DNA of 64,000 bases from assembly GCF_000711225.1 (NCBI RefSeq), contig NZ_JOMG01000002.1:1686501-1750500 (forward strand), written 5' to 3'. A model generated the notes under the pieces. The model saw only the letters and a list, made by a program, of their open reading frames with translations. It did not search any database and was not told the origin of the DNA. The DNA is from Pelobacter seleniigenes DSM 18267 (lineage in GTDB: Bacteria > Desulfobacterota > Desulfuromonadia > Desulfuromonadales > Geopsychrobacteraceae). Below are positions 15,682 through 24,445 of this stretch, piece by piece. Positions within the stretch are counted from its first letter, which is position 1; the number at the start of each line of letters is the position of its first letter. The translations under genes were made by a program, and so were the position numbers.

Positions 15682-16671
15682 CTAGGCTTTCGCTGCGACC
15701 TGCCCGTAGATCTTCGGGCGGGTATAGCGGTCAATGAGTGGGGTTGCGGCGTTCATCAGCAGGATGGCGAAGGAGACCCCCTCAGGATAACCGCCGAACA
15801 GACGGATGAGGACGGTGAGCAGGCCGCAACCGAAGCCGAAGATCAGCATTCCGCGTTGGGTGACCGGCGAGGTGACCATGTCCGTGGCCATGAAAAAGGC
15901 CCCGAGAATCAGGCCGCCGGTGACCAGGTGGAACAGCGGATTCGGGTATTTGCTCGGATCGACCAGCCAGAAGATGCCACTGAGGACGATAACCGTGCCC
16001 AGGAAACTGACCGGGGTATGCCAGCTGATGACTTTTTTGAAGATCAGGAACAGCCCGCCAAGGAGCAGGGCCAGGGCCGAGACTTCGCCAAGGCAGCCCC
16101 CCATGTTGCCGAGGAAGTAATGGCCGAAACCGCTGGTGGCGAGGTCGGGCAGGTGACCGGTCAGCATGACCGCGGTCTTCATTTCTCCCAAGGGGGTGGC
16201 CGTGGTGACGGCATCAATGCCTGAGCCGATCGGTGCCGGAGCGGTCCAGGTGGTCATCTGCACCGGGAACGAGATCAACAGCACGACCCGGGCGACCAAC
16301 GCCGGATTAAACGGGTTGTAGCCGAGGCCGCCATAGATCTGCTTGCCGATGAGAATAGCGATAGCCGAACCGAGCAGGGCCATCCACCAGGGACTCGATG
16401 GGGGCAGGTTGAGGGCCAGCAGAATGCCGGTTAGCGCTGCGGAACCGTCGGCGATGCTGAGCGGCTGCTTCATGAACTTGCAACCGAGCGCTTCGAAAGC
16501 GACACAGCCGAGGGTACAGATCAGCAGCACGCTCAGCGCCGGCAGACCAAAAAAATAGATCGACACAGCGGTTGCCGGCAGCAGTGCGTAAATCACCAGA
16601 CGCATGATCTTGTCTGACGTCTGCGGACTGTGAATGTGCGGTGAAGATGAGAGATAGAGCTGATTTTCCAC
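15682..16671 (-). CDS. rnfD: Rnf complex subunit D (covalent FMN, membrane)
   Basis: RnfD is a ten-helix integral subunit that carries a second covalent FMN. The 329 residues include LSSSPHIHSPQTSDKIM at the N-terminus, which is typical of the family, GSAIAILIGKQIYGGLGYNPFNPALVARV, and the attachment region AVTTATPLGE. I start it at GTG 16671, one base after the rnfC stop codon, because this gives the family-typical N-terminus; longer frames overlap rnfC. The C-terminus has GYPEGVSFAILLMNAATPLID, also diagnostic. Confidence 0.93.
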   Translation of the reverse strand: MENQLYLSSSPHIHSPQTSDKIMRLVIYALLPATAVSIYFFGLPALSVLLICTLGCVAFEALGCKFMKQPLSIADGSAALTGILLALNLPPSSPWWMALLGSAIAILIGKQIYGGLGYNPFNPALVARVVLLISFPVQMTTWTAPAPIGSGIDAVTTATPLGEMKTAVMLTGHLPDLATSGFGHYFLGNMGGCLGEVSALALLLGGLFLIFKKVISWHTPVSFLGTVIVLSGIFWLVDPSKYPNPLFHLVTGGLILGAFFMATDMVTSPVTQRGMLIFGFGCGLLTVLIRLFGGYPEGVSFAILLMNAATPLIDRYTRPKIYGQVAAKA

Positions 16672-16672
16672 G

Positions 16673-17989
16673 TCAGGATTTCCTTCTCTTGGCCATGATG
16701 CCACCCTTGATGTGGCGAATCGACTGGACCAGCGGTAATGATGCCGGACAGATGTACGTACAGCAGCCGCATTCAATGCAGTCCAGAGCGTTATAGTTTT
16801 CAGCCTCGTCGACCAGCTCGAGGCGGGCATAGGTTGCGATGGTGGTGGGCTGCAGGTGGATCGGGCACACCGTGATGCAGCGTCCGCAACGCAGACAGGG
16901 ACCGGCCGGCTTGGTGGAGATCTGCTCCTTGCCGAAAATCAGCAGCCCGGAGGTTCCCCTGATCGCCGGAGCCTCAAGGGACAACTGGGTCTGCCCCATC
17001 ATCGGTCCACCCATGATGATTTTACCGGGTTCACCGTTCAGTCCGCCGCAATACTCGACCAGATGGGAGAGCGGGGTACCGATGGCGATCTTGAGGTTTT
17101 TCGGTTCTTTGATCCCCGGTCCGGTGACGGTAGCGATGCGCTCCACCAAGGGATGACCGAGCCGGATAGCGTCGCTGATGGCTGCGGCGGTGCCGACATT
17201 CTGGACCACCACGCCACAATCCATGGGCAAACCGCCGGAGGGAACCTGGCGGCCGGTAATGGCATCGATCAGCTGCTTCTCAGCCCCCTGGGGATACTTA
17301 ACCTCAAGGGCCTGCACCGCAATGCCGTGAGGGGCGCAATCCTGGGTTAGCTTGGCGATGGCATCGGGCTTATTGGCCTCGATCCCGATCACTGCCTTGC
17401 TGATACCGAGGATTTTAAGAAGAATTTTAACCCCGTCGATGATCCGCTCGCTCTCTTCGAGCATGAGCCGGTGATCGGCGGTCAGGAATGGTTCGCACTC
17501 AACCCCGTTGAGGATTAGTGTGTCAATAGGCTTGTCCGCCGGCGGCGACAGTTTGACGTGGGTCGGAAAGGTCGCCCCGCCCAAACCGACAATGCCGGCG
17601 GCGCAGAGCATTTTCTTGAGGCTGTCCGCGTCAAGCTGGTCGGGATCGCTTCCGCTTAGGGATTCGTCCCATTCATCTTTGCCATCGGCTTTGATGACCA
17701 CGGCGGGAAGCAGCCGTCCGCTCGGGTGCAGGCGCGGCTCAACAGCAATGACTTCGCCGGAGGTGGAGGCATGCACGGGGACCGATACGAAGCCCTTCGG
17801 ATTGGCGATGACCGTACCCTTTTTGACCTGATCACCAACAGCCACACAGATTTCGGCGGGAGCACCGATATGCTGAGCCGCGGGAATAATCAGCTCTTCG
17901 GGCAGAGGACAGTTTTCGATCGCTTTATGGGCTGAATATTGTTTACTGTCCGGCGGATGGAGCCCGCCGGCAAACGTTCTGAGTTCCAT
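16673..17989 (-). CDS. rnfC: Rnf complex subunit C (NADH/flavin/Fe-S)
   Basis: RnfC is the cytoplasmic subunit that exchanges electrons with NAD. The protein has 438 residues. The N-terminus FAGGLHPPDSKQYSA matches RnfC. The flavin/NAD-binding region GLGGATFPTHVKL is near residue 135, and VECEPFLTADHRLMLEE follows. Two 4Fe-4S sites lie near the end: CLRCGRCITVCPIHLQP and CIECGCCTYICPASLP. It lacks the long Ala-rich C-terminal tail of E. coli RsxC, as is usual outside Enterobacteria. Spacing to rnfB is 17 bases. Confidence 0.95.
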   Translation of the reverse strand: MELRTFAGGLHPPDSKQYSAHKAIENCPLPEELIIPAAQHIGAPAEICVAVGDQVKKGTVIANPKGFVSVPVHASTSGEVIAVEPRLHPSGRLLPAVVIKADGKDEWDESLSGSDPDQLDADSLKKMLCAAGIVGLGGATFPTHVKLSPPADKPIDTLILNGVECEPFLTADHRLMLEESERIIDGVKILLKILGISKAVIGIEANKPDAIAKLTQDCAPHGIAVQALEVKYPQGAEKQLIDAITGRQVPSGGLPMDCGVVVQNVGTAAAISDAIRLGHPLVERIATVTGPGIKEPKNLKIAIGTPLSHLVEYCGGLNGEPGKIIMGGPMMGQTQLSLEAPAIRGTSGLLIFGKEQISTKPAGPCLRCGRCITVCPIHLQPTTIATYARLELVDEAENYNALDCIECGCCTYICPASLPLVQSIRHIKGGIMAKRRKS

Positions 17990-18006
17990 AGCTGTTTTAA
18001 TCCTTT

Positions 18007-18855
18007 TTATGCTGCCGTTTCCTGTTCTGCCGGGGGATTGGGGGCTTTGAAGGTGCTGCCTTCAGGGTAGCCGGTACTGAAGTCACGGATACATTTGGTC
18101 GGACACTTCTCGACCGCAGCCTCGGCACCTTCATCATGCTCGTAATCGACGGCGGCCAGGAAGTTGTCAATGCTATAGGCATCCGGGACGGTTTTTTTGC
18201 AGATGCTGCAGCCGATACAGCCGACCTGGCAGTATTTGCGAATAGCCGCGCCCTTGTCATGGCTGTTGCACAAAACATGGGTCGTCGAGGTTTTCGGGGT
18301 CATCGAAATAACGCCGCGCGGACAGGTCGCGACACACTTTTCGCAACCGGTACACTTGTCGCGATTGATCACGGCGAGCCCTTCGGCGGTCATTTCGATC
18401 GCATCAAAAGGGCAGGCTCTGGCGCAACTGCCGAGACCGAGGCAGCCGGAGGGGCAGGTTTTCGGTCCATCGGCCAGCTTTTGCGCGGCATTGCAGTCTT
18501 CCATGCCCAGATATTTATATTTGCTGGTAGCTTTGGAGTTGTCGCCCTGGCATTTGACCACCGCGACCTGGGGCGTGGTGGCGATCGCTTCAATACCGAG
18601 AATCTCGGCAATGGCCGAAACCGTGCCGGCGCCCCCCGGGGTGCAGAGGTTGGGGGCCAAGCGTCCTTCGGCCACCCCTTTGGCATAGCCGGAGCAGCCT
18701 GGTTCACCGCAGGCGCCGCAGTTGGCGCCAGGCAGAGAATCCAGAATGGCCGCTTCGCGCGGGTCAACTTCAACAGCGAACTTTTTGGATGCCAGGCCGA
18801 GGGTTGCCGAGGCAACCAGGCCGATTCCACCTAAACATAATATTGCTGTGAGCAT
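18007..18855 (-). CDS. rnfB: Rnf complex subunit B (multi-Fe-S ferredoxin)
   Basis: RnfB receives electrons from ferredoxin. Its 282 residues show an N-terminal membrane helix, then the four-Cys motif ANCGACGEPGCSGYAKG, a Cys-rich region with CPSGCLGLGSCARACPF, then CTGCEKCVATCPRG and a further CQVGCIGCSICKKTVP cluster. This multi-cluster form is typical of anaerobes and longer than E. coli RsxB (192 residues). It is followed by rnfC and preceded by rnfA with a gap of 78 bases. Confidence 0.95.
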   Translation of the reverse strand: MLTAILCLGGIGLVASATLGLASKKFAVEVDPREAAILDSLPGANCGACGEPGCSGYAKGVAEGRLAPNLCTPGGAGTVSAIAEILGIEAIATTPQVAVVKCQGDNSKATSKYKYLGMEDCNAAQKLADGPKTCPSGCLGLGSCARACPFDAIEMTAEGLAVINRDKCTGCEKCVATCPRGVISMTPKTSTTHVLCNSHDKGAAIRKYCQVGCIGCSICKKTVPDAYSIDNFLAAVDYEHDEGAEAAVEKCPTKCIRDFSTGYPEGSTFKAPNPPAEQETAA

Positions 18856-18933
18856 GAAATCCTCTCAAACAGACATCAACCCGTTGCGAAGTTGTTAGCG
18901 CAAGGGCTGAACGGAGATTAACCGATTGCTGAA

Positions 18934-19521
18934 TCACCCCTTGACGAGGCCGGCGAAACCCATAAACGCCAGGGACAGCAGCCCCGCAGTGACCAGAGCG
19001 ATGGCGGTACCGCGGAAGCTCTTGGGAACCGGACACAGGTCAATCCGTTCACGCAGCCCGGCGAACAAGACCATGGCCAGGGTGAAACCGACTCCGGCTC
19101 CGATTGCAAAGACCAGTGATTCGATGAAATTGTAAGATTTTTGAATATTTAGTACGGCAACCCCGAGAACAGCACAGTTGGTGGTAATCAGGGGCAGGAA
19201 AATGCCGAGGGATTGGTAGAGGACCGGGCTGGTTTTCTGAATCACCATTTCCACCAGCTGGACCAGTGAGGCGATGACCAGAATGAAAGCGATGGTCTGC
19301 AGGTACTCAATGCCGAACGGGATCAGGATAAAGTATTGAATAAGCCAGGTTACGACAGAGGCCACCGTCATGACAAAGATAACGGCCATGCCCATGCCGA
19401 TAGCTGTTTCGACTTTTTTCGAAACGCCCAGAAACGGGCAGATTCCCAGGAAGCGCGCCAGAACGAAGTTGTTGACAAAAACGGCGCTAATCAGAATGAG
19501 TAGCAAAGAAACCATGTTCAA
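18934..19521 (-). CDS. rnfA: Rnf complex subunit A (membrane)
   Basis: RnfA pairs with RnfE as an antiparallel six-helix subunit. The 195 residues include [27 protein letters not shown], with the conserved Cys of the membrane Fe-S site, [32 protein letters not shown] with the second conserved Cys, and [14 protein letters not shown] at the C-terminal side. It is the first gene of the operon; a GGAG site precedes ATG at 19521, and a promoter candidate lies 40-70 bases further upstream. Confidence 0.95.
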   Translation of the reverse strand: MNMVSLLLILISAVFVNNFVLARFLGICPFLGVSKKVETAIGMGMAVIFVMTVASVVTWLIQYFILIPFGIEYLQTIAFILVIASLVQLVEMVIQKTSPVLYQSLGIFLPLITTNCAVLGVAVLNIQKSYNFIESLVFAIGAGVGFTLAMVLFAGLRERIDLCPVPKSFRGTAIALVTAGLLSLAFMGFAGLVKG

Positions 19522-20204
19522 AATGCTCCAGTCGATTAGATATAAAATGGTAAGACCAGGAATTTTTAACGGAGGGCCATTTTTTTGTCAAACTATTTTC
19601 TCTTTGAAGAGCTTTGAAATCACGTTATAAAGCTGTTTCCAGACGGCTGCTGTCCTATCCATTGCGATTTGCCCGGGGAGCTCTCTGCACGCATCTGATC
19701 GGGCTGGTTTTGCCTTGATGAGGTCTGTTTAAGGACTTGTAATTACAGAGAAAGGTGAATGGATTTTCGGCTACGCACGGGGCTACGGAGAAAATGTTGG
19801 CCGAGAGGGTAGAATCCCGTATCTCCGGCCGGTTTTATTCCCAAATATGGGTATAGAATATTAATTTATTTTCTGCTCGGATAAACACCGCAGCCTGCTC
19901 GAAATAGCCGGGGCGGTTCTGCCGATCAGGATAACCCATTGGATTTGTGAGAAAAGAAAATCCTTTCCTGATCTTGTCGCTGGGGGATTGGCGGCGCCGG
20001 CGAGGACTTGGATGAGGTTCTGAAATCTGTTATCGTGCCCACGTCCGGTGAAAAGAGATCGTCCTGTTTGTACAAAATCAATCTGCAGGAATCATTTGCT
20101 CGCCCGGCCTTGGACTGAGCTGACAGTTCTCCAATCGGTGGCGGATCCTTTTTGCCAGCCAACGTGGCCTGTAATGTCCAGATGCAGATTCTTCGGGAAA
20201 AACT
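19522..20204. other. divergent intergenic region between rnfA and the LysE gene
   Basis: No supported gene. The left end contains the probable rnf promoter. A palindrome, CCCAAATATGGG (19840-19851), lies in the AT-rich centre and may be a regulator site. Frames at 19926-20302 on both strands lack binding sites and family resemblance. Confidence 0.45.
19563..19591 (-). promoter_or_regulatory. candidate sigma-70 promoter for rnfABCDGE
   Basis: On the minus strand TTGACA (19591-19586) is followed after 16-17 bases by TTAAAA/TAAAAA (about 19569-19563), roughly 45 bases before the rnfA ATG. The -35 is perfect and the -10 weak. Confidence 0.4.
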
Positions 20205-20822
20205 ATGCATTATCTCTTGATCGGTGCAGTACTCGGCCTGACCGCCGGGTTCTCTCCCGGGCCACTCCAGGCGCTGGTGATCGCGGAAACCTTGCAGCAT
20301 AATATGCGGGCCGGGCTGAAGGTGGCCCTCTCCCCGCTATTGACCGATGTGCCGATCGTCATTGCTGCGCTGCTGCTCATCCGAGGTATCAGCGATTCCG
20401 ATCTGCTGCTCGGGTTGATTGCCCTGGGCGGCGGTGGTTTTCTGCTGTTACTCGGCGGGCAGAATCTGCTCCTTGTCAAGCTGCCGCAGCAATCGGTCGC
20501 AGGAGTTCCCAAGTCGCTGCTGAAGGGGGTGCTGACCAATTTCCTGAGCCCGCATCCCTATCTGTTCTGGATCGGGGTCGGCGTCCCGACCATGACAGCG
20601 GCCCTGGCGGAAAGCCGGCTTGCCGGGGTTCTGTTCATCGTCGGTTTCTACGGCTGTCTGATCGGCGCCAAAATGTTTCTGGTGCTGCTGACCGGACAGA
20701 GTAAGGCTTTTATCTCGGGAACTTTTTATCTTTTGCTGCTGCGAATTCTCGGCCTGTTGATCCTGGGGCTGGCCGCGGGCCTGTTTTTTGAAGCCTTTAA
20801 ATTATTGGGACTAACCAGCTGA
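20205..20822 (+). CDS. LysE/RhtB-family exporter
   Basis: The 205-residue protein has about six hydrophobic segments and the LysE signature at the N-terminus: GLTAGFSPGPLQALVIAETL, with the G-x-x-x-GxSPGP loop, and ALSPLLTDVPIVIAALLLI. A mid-protein segment, GVLTNFLSPHPYLFWIGVG, matches the conserved N-x-x-NP/SPHP region. It exports amino acids or related small molecules; the substrate cannot be assigned. ATG at 20205 has only a weak GGGAAAA site. The thioesterase gene begins 31 bases after its stop and may be co-transcribed. Confidence 0.85.
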   Translation: MHYLLIGAVLGLTAGFSPGPLQALVIAETLQHNMRAGLKVALSPLLTDVPIVIAALLLIRGISDSDLLLGLIALGGGGFLLLLGGQNLLLVKLPQQSVAGVPKSLLKGVLTNFLSPHPYLFWIGVGVPTMTAALAESRLAGVLFIVGFYGCLIGAKMFLVLLTGQSKAFISGTFYLLLLRILGLLILGLAAGLFFEAFKLLGLTS

Positions 20823-20853
20823 TTAGCAACTAACCATCTTTAAGGGGGAAACA

Positions 20854-21357
20854 ATGACCCATACCATCGTCAGAGGTCAGCATATATCAAGATATTGCCT
20901 GGTTTGCGGGATCGAAAATCGCTTCGGACTCAAAACACAGTTTTTCGAAACCACCGAAAATGAGGTGATCGCTGTCTTTTCCCCGCGGGAGGAACATCAA
21001 AGTTATCCCGGTATCGCCCATGGCGGAGTCTCTGCCGCCCTGCTCGATGAAGTCATTGGTCGGGCGATTATGGTGCATCATGACCAGGATACCTTCGGGG
21101 TTACTGTCGATCTGCAGGTCAAATACCGCAAACCGGTCCCCCTTGGGGTCGAACTGAAAGCGGTGGCGCGGATTACCGAGGATCACGGGCGCATGTTTTC
21201 CGGAACCGGTGAACTCTATCTGCCGGACGGGCAGGTAGCGGTCAGTGCGACGGGAAAGTATCTGCGCCGCAACCTGAAACAGATCACCGACAGTGATTTC
21301 TATGCCAATGAATGGTTTGCGCCCGTCGGGGAGCTGCCGGAGACCATCCAAATCTGA
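20854..21357 (+). CDS. PaaI-type hotdog thioesterase
   Basis: This 167-residue protein is a single hotdog domain with an N-terminal Cys motif (CLVCGIENRFGLK). HQSYPGIAHGGVSAALLDEVIGRAI is the long catalytic helix region with the HGG and the Asp/Glu (LLDE) seen in the PaaI/YiiD subfamily, and VTVDLQVKYRKPVPLG is the following strand pair. It probably hydrolyses an acyl-CoA, but the substrate is unknown. ATG follows AAGGGGGAAACA. It converges with the NAGGN locus. Confidence 0.88.
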   Translation: MTHTIVRGQHISRYCLVCGIENRFGLKTQFFETTENEVIAVFSPREEHQSYPGIAHGGVSAALLDEVIGRAIMVHHDQDTFGVTVDLQVKYRKPVPLGVELKAVARITEDHGRMFSGTGELYLPDGQVAVSATGKYLRRNLKQITDSDFYANEWFAPVGELPETIQI

Positions 21358-21388
21358 TGCGGTTTTGCACTGCAGCGGAAACTTGTGA

Positions 21389-22549
21389 TCAGGACTCTGA
21401 CGGACTGTCGCTGCCGCTCTTATGTTCCATGAAATGATCGACCTGTTGACTGAAATCGCTGAACTGGGAAAGATCGGCCTGGTCTTTCATGAAGGTCGGC
21501 GCGGTCTGCAGGTAAAGGGCGGTCAGCTCGGCAATGGAGCGCAACGCGTTAAGATGGGTGCGTTCATAACCATGGGACGCGTCGAGACCGAAGCAGATCA
21601 GCGCGGTGCGGGTATCGTTGCCGGCCTCCACGGCCGAAGCGCTGTCGCAGCGATAATGCCTGAAGACATCGCGCTGATGTTGAATTTCAAAGGTTTGACA
21701 GAGATCGATCAGTTTCCGGGTCAGATGGAAGTCGAAAGGGCCGCTGGAATCCATCATCGCCACGGTGACTCCTGATTCGCGGGAATTCTGGCCGGGAGCC
21801 ACTGTGCCGTTATCTATGGTGACCAGTTCGCTGGCGCCGCGGTGCAGGATGGAGGATGCGCCGGAACCGGTTTCTTCGGAGATGGTAAAGAGCAAATGGG
21901 TGTTCACCGGCAATTGCATACCGGTTTCGCGGATCGCCTTGGCGGCGGTGAGCAAGGCAGCCACGCCGGCCTTGTTATCGAGGTGTCGCGAAACGACGAA
22001 TCCGTTGTCGAGAAATTCCGGCTGCGGGTCGACGGCGACATAATCCCCGACATTGATCCCCAGGCGGGCCAGATCCCGCTCGGTATGAAGGATCTCATCC
22101 ACCCGTAGTTCCACCTGCTGCCAGTTGACCGGCTGTTCATCGACCTCTTCGTTAAACGTATGGCCTGAAGCTTTCAGGGGCAGAATGGTGCCCCGGTAAC
22201 GGTGATGGTCAGTATACAGAGTGACCCGCGCGCCTTCGGCAAAGCGGCTGGACCAGTGGCCAATGGGCATTAATTCCAGTCGCCCGTTTGGTTTGAGCTG
22301 TTTGACCATGGCCCCGATGGTGTCCAGGTGGACAACCATCGCCCGGTCCGGATGATGCAGATGGCCGGGCAGGTGGGCGCGGATAGCACCGCGTCTGGTG
22401 AGTTCGAAAGGGATATCGAGTTTTTCCAGTTCGTGACCGGTAACTTGGACTATTTCGTCGGTAAAGCCGGTCGGACTGGGAATCGCCAGCATTTTTCCAA
22501 GGACTGCGGAAAGGTAGTCAAGATCTATTTTCAAGCGTTGCATGGCCAT
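21389..22549 (-). CDS. M42-family peptidase of the NAGGN osmoprotectant locus
   Basis: The 386-residue protein is an M42/M18-type co-catalytic metallopeptidase: VVHLDTIGAMV (first metal His and Asp), HLDNKAGVAALLTA (bridging Asp), FTISEETGSGASSIL (catalytic and ligand Glu), then TVAMMDSSGP and a final conserved His (DASHGYERTH). Immediately upstream are the two NAGGN synthesis genes, and this third gene is a regular member of such loci; by family knowledge it is thought to break down or recycle the dipeptide osmolyte. ATG at 22549 follows AAAGGAG. A hairpin separates it from ngg. Confidence 0.88.
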   Translation of the reverse strand: MAMQRLKIDLDYLSAVLGKMLAIPSPTGFTDEIVQVTGHELEKLDIPFELTRRGAIRAHLPGHLHHPDRAMVVHLDTIGAMVKQLKPNGRLELMPIGHWSSRFAEGARVTLYTDHHRYRGTILPLKASGHTFNEEVDEQPVNWQQVELRVDEILHTERDLARLGINVGDYVAVDPQPEFLDNGFVVSRHLDNKAGVAALLTAAKAIRETGMQLPVNTHLLFTISEETGSGASSILHRGASELVTIDNGTVAPGQNSRESGVTVAMMDSSGPFDFHLTRKLIDLCQTFEIQHQRDVFRHYRCDSASAVEAGNDTRTALICFGLDASHGYERTHLNALRSIAELTALYLQTAPTFMKDQADLSQFSDFSQQVDHFMEHKSGSDSPSES

Positions 22550-22645
22550 GAAACTCCTTTGTGTTTTGCAGGTTGCCTCAAAAGGTCCTTTTTCAGACCG
22601 GTATCCCATCTTCCCCTCTGACCTTGCATATCTAGCCGTGGCAGG

Positions 22646-22677
22646 CCTGACAGGCGGTTTGGTAAAACCCTGTCAGG
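22646..22677. terminator. hairpin at the end of ngg
   Basis: CCTGACAGG (22646-22654) and CCTGTCAGG (22669-22677) form a perfect 9-bp stem overlapping the ngg stop codon. No T-run follows on the minus strand, so it may reduce read-through or protect the transcript rather than terminate fully before the peptidase gene. Confidence 0.45.
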
Positions 22678-24430
22678 GATCTCCACTGCCCGGCCTAATA
22701 CTGGTCTGAGGAAAAAGCAGATCGACAAACCGTTCGGCGGTTGGTTGCGGTTCGTGATTCGCCAGGCCGGGCCGTTCATTGGCTTCGATGATGACATATT
22801 CAGGCCCGCTCACGTCGGGAACAATAAAGTCGAGGCCGACGACCGGGATCTGCAGGGCGGCTGCCGCTGTTTCCGCGGCTGTTTTCAACTTCGGATGAAG
22901 TTCCGCAGTGACGTCATGAATGGTCCCACCGGTGTGCAGATTGGCCGCGCCGCGGACTTTCAGTCGGATTTCCGCCGGCAGGATATCGTCGAGCCCGAAA
23001 CCGGCATCGGCCAGGCAGCGTTCGGTTTCCTCGTCCAAGGGGATGCTGCTTTCCCCCTGGGTGGCGGCTTTGCGCCGCCGGCTTTGTTTTTCGATCAGGG
23101 TGCGGATGCTGTGCTGGCCGGTTCCGATCACGAACGGCGGCCTTCTGACCGCAGCTGCCACCACCTGCCCGTCGATGACGATCACCCGCAGGTCTTCACC
23201 CTGATGAAATTCTTCCAGCAGAACTTTATCGCACAGCTCCCGGTCTGCCGCCACCGCGGTTTCGACCGCTGCTGGGCTGTCCAGGTTGACGAATACCCCT
23301 TTGCCCTGTTCACCACGCGCCGGTTTGACCACCAGGCGGGAACATTGGTTGAGAAAAGTGGCGTTTGCGGCCGGGCTGTCGGCGGTCTGCTGACGGGGCG
23401 TTGCAAGTCCTGCATTTCGCAGTAGTCGGGTGGTGACCTGCTTGTCGTCGCAGCGACTCATGGCCACTGCTGAGGTCAGGTCGCTCAAGGATTCCCGGCA
23501 GTGAATGATCCGGCCGCCGTGGGAGAGGGTGAAAAAACCGTTTTCGGCATCCTCAACCGTGGCGATGATGCCGCGCCGGCGAGCTTCATTGATAATGATA
23601 CGGGCATAAGGATTGACCCGGGCGGCCGGGTCCGGACCGGTAAAGAGCGGTTCATTGATCTCGTTCTTGCGCTTCAGGCAGAAGGTGGGAATTCTCTGGA
23701 AGCCCATTTTTTTGTACAGGGCGACCGCTTGTTCGTTTTCATTGAGGACCGATAAGTCCATGAAATTACGGCCCCTGGCCTGGAAATGGCCGGCCAGATA
23801 GTCCGTCAGCGCCAGGCCGACGCCAGGGTGAGGACACTGCGGGGCTACGGCCAAGCACCAGAGGCTGGACCCGTTTTCCGGATCGCTGAAGGCGTTGCTG
23901 TGGTCGATTCCGGTGGCAGTACCGATAATCTCACCGCTTTTGTTATCTTCTGCAACCAGATAGCTGAGGATACGGCTGCTGCGGTGTTTCCAGACGAATT
24001 GGTCCGGCACCGGGACCATCTGCCGGGAGGCGTAAATCTGGTTGATGGCCGCGGCATCTTCTTGGGTCCGCAGCCGCCGCACGCTGAAGCCTTTATGCTG
24101 CTTCTGCGCTGGTCGGTAATAACTCAGCCACAGGCGATAGGTATCTGACGGATCAAGGAACAGCTCCTGTGGGGCCAGGGCCAGAATCACATGCGGATTA
24201 TGCACATAGAGGGCGATATCCCGGCGGCCGGACCGCTCCCGGCGTAAGGTCTCGGCCAGGGGCTCGGGAGTTTTAAAGGTATGGGCGAAAATCAATCGCC
24301 CCCAGCCACAGTCGATTTCCGCGTTGACCGGTAGTTTGTCCTGTTCGGTGGCATTCGGTTCGCCCCAGTTCCCCGCAGTCGGTGACTTCATGCGTTGCAG
24401 GCGATGGTTCTTCTGATGCTTGTCAGTCAT
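22673..24430 (-). CDS. ngg: N-acetylglutaminylglutamine synthetase (GNAT plus ATP-grasp)
   Basis: The 585-residue bifunctional enzyme makes N-acetylglutaminylglutamine, precursor of the osmolyte NAGGN. The N-terminal half has a GNAT acetyltransferase fold (VAPQCPHPGVGLALTDYL as acetyl-CoA loop, then NENEQAVALYKKMGF). The C-terminal half is an ATP-grasp ligase: VVKPARGEQGKGVFVNL, VLLEEFHQGEDLRVIVIDG, PVVGLDFIV and the metal-binding VIIEANERPG. ATG at 24430 follows GAGGAG and lies 15 bases after the asnO stop; earlier in-frame codons overlap asnO. Gene order asnO-ngg-peptidase is the usual NAGGN arrangement and indicates salt adaptation. Confidence 0.93.
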   Translation of the reverse strand: MTDKHQKNHRLQRMKSPTAGNWGEPNATEQDKLPVNAEIDCGWGRLIFAHTFKTPEPLAETLRRERSGRRDIALYVHNPHVILALAPQELFLDPSDTYRLWLSYYRPAQKQHKGFSVRRLRTQEDAAAINQIYASRQMVPVPDQFVWKHRSSRILSYLVAEDNKSGEIIGTATGIDHSNAFSDPENGSSLWCLAVAPQCPHPGVGLALTDYLAGHFQARGRNFMDLSVLNENEQAVALYKKMGFQRIPTFCLKRKNEINEPLFTGPDPAARVNPYARIIINEARRRGIIATVEDAENGFFTLSHGGRIIHCRESLSDLTSAVAMSRCDDKQVTTRLLRNAGLATPRQQTADSPAANATFLNQCSRLVVKPARGEQGKGVFVNLDSPAAVETAVAADRELCDKVLLEEFHQGEDLRVIVIDGQVVAAAVRRPPFVIGTGQHSIRTLIEKQSRRRKAATQGESSIPLDEETERCLADAGFGLDDILPAEIRLKVRGAANLHTGGTIHDVTAELHPKLKTAAETAAAALQIPVVGLDFIVPDVSGPEYVIIEANERPGLANHEPQPTAERFVDLLFPQTSIRPGSGDP

Positions 24431-24445
24431 GGGCGGACTCCTCAC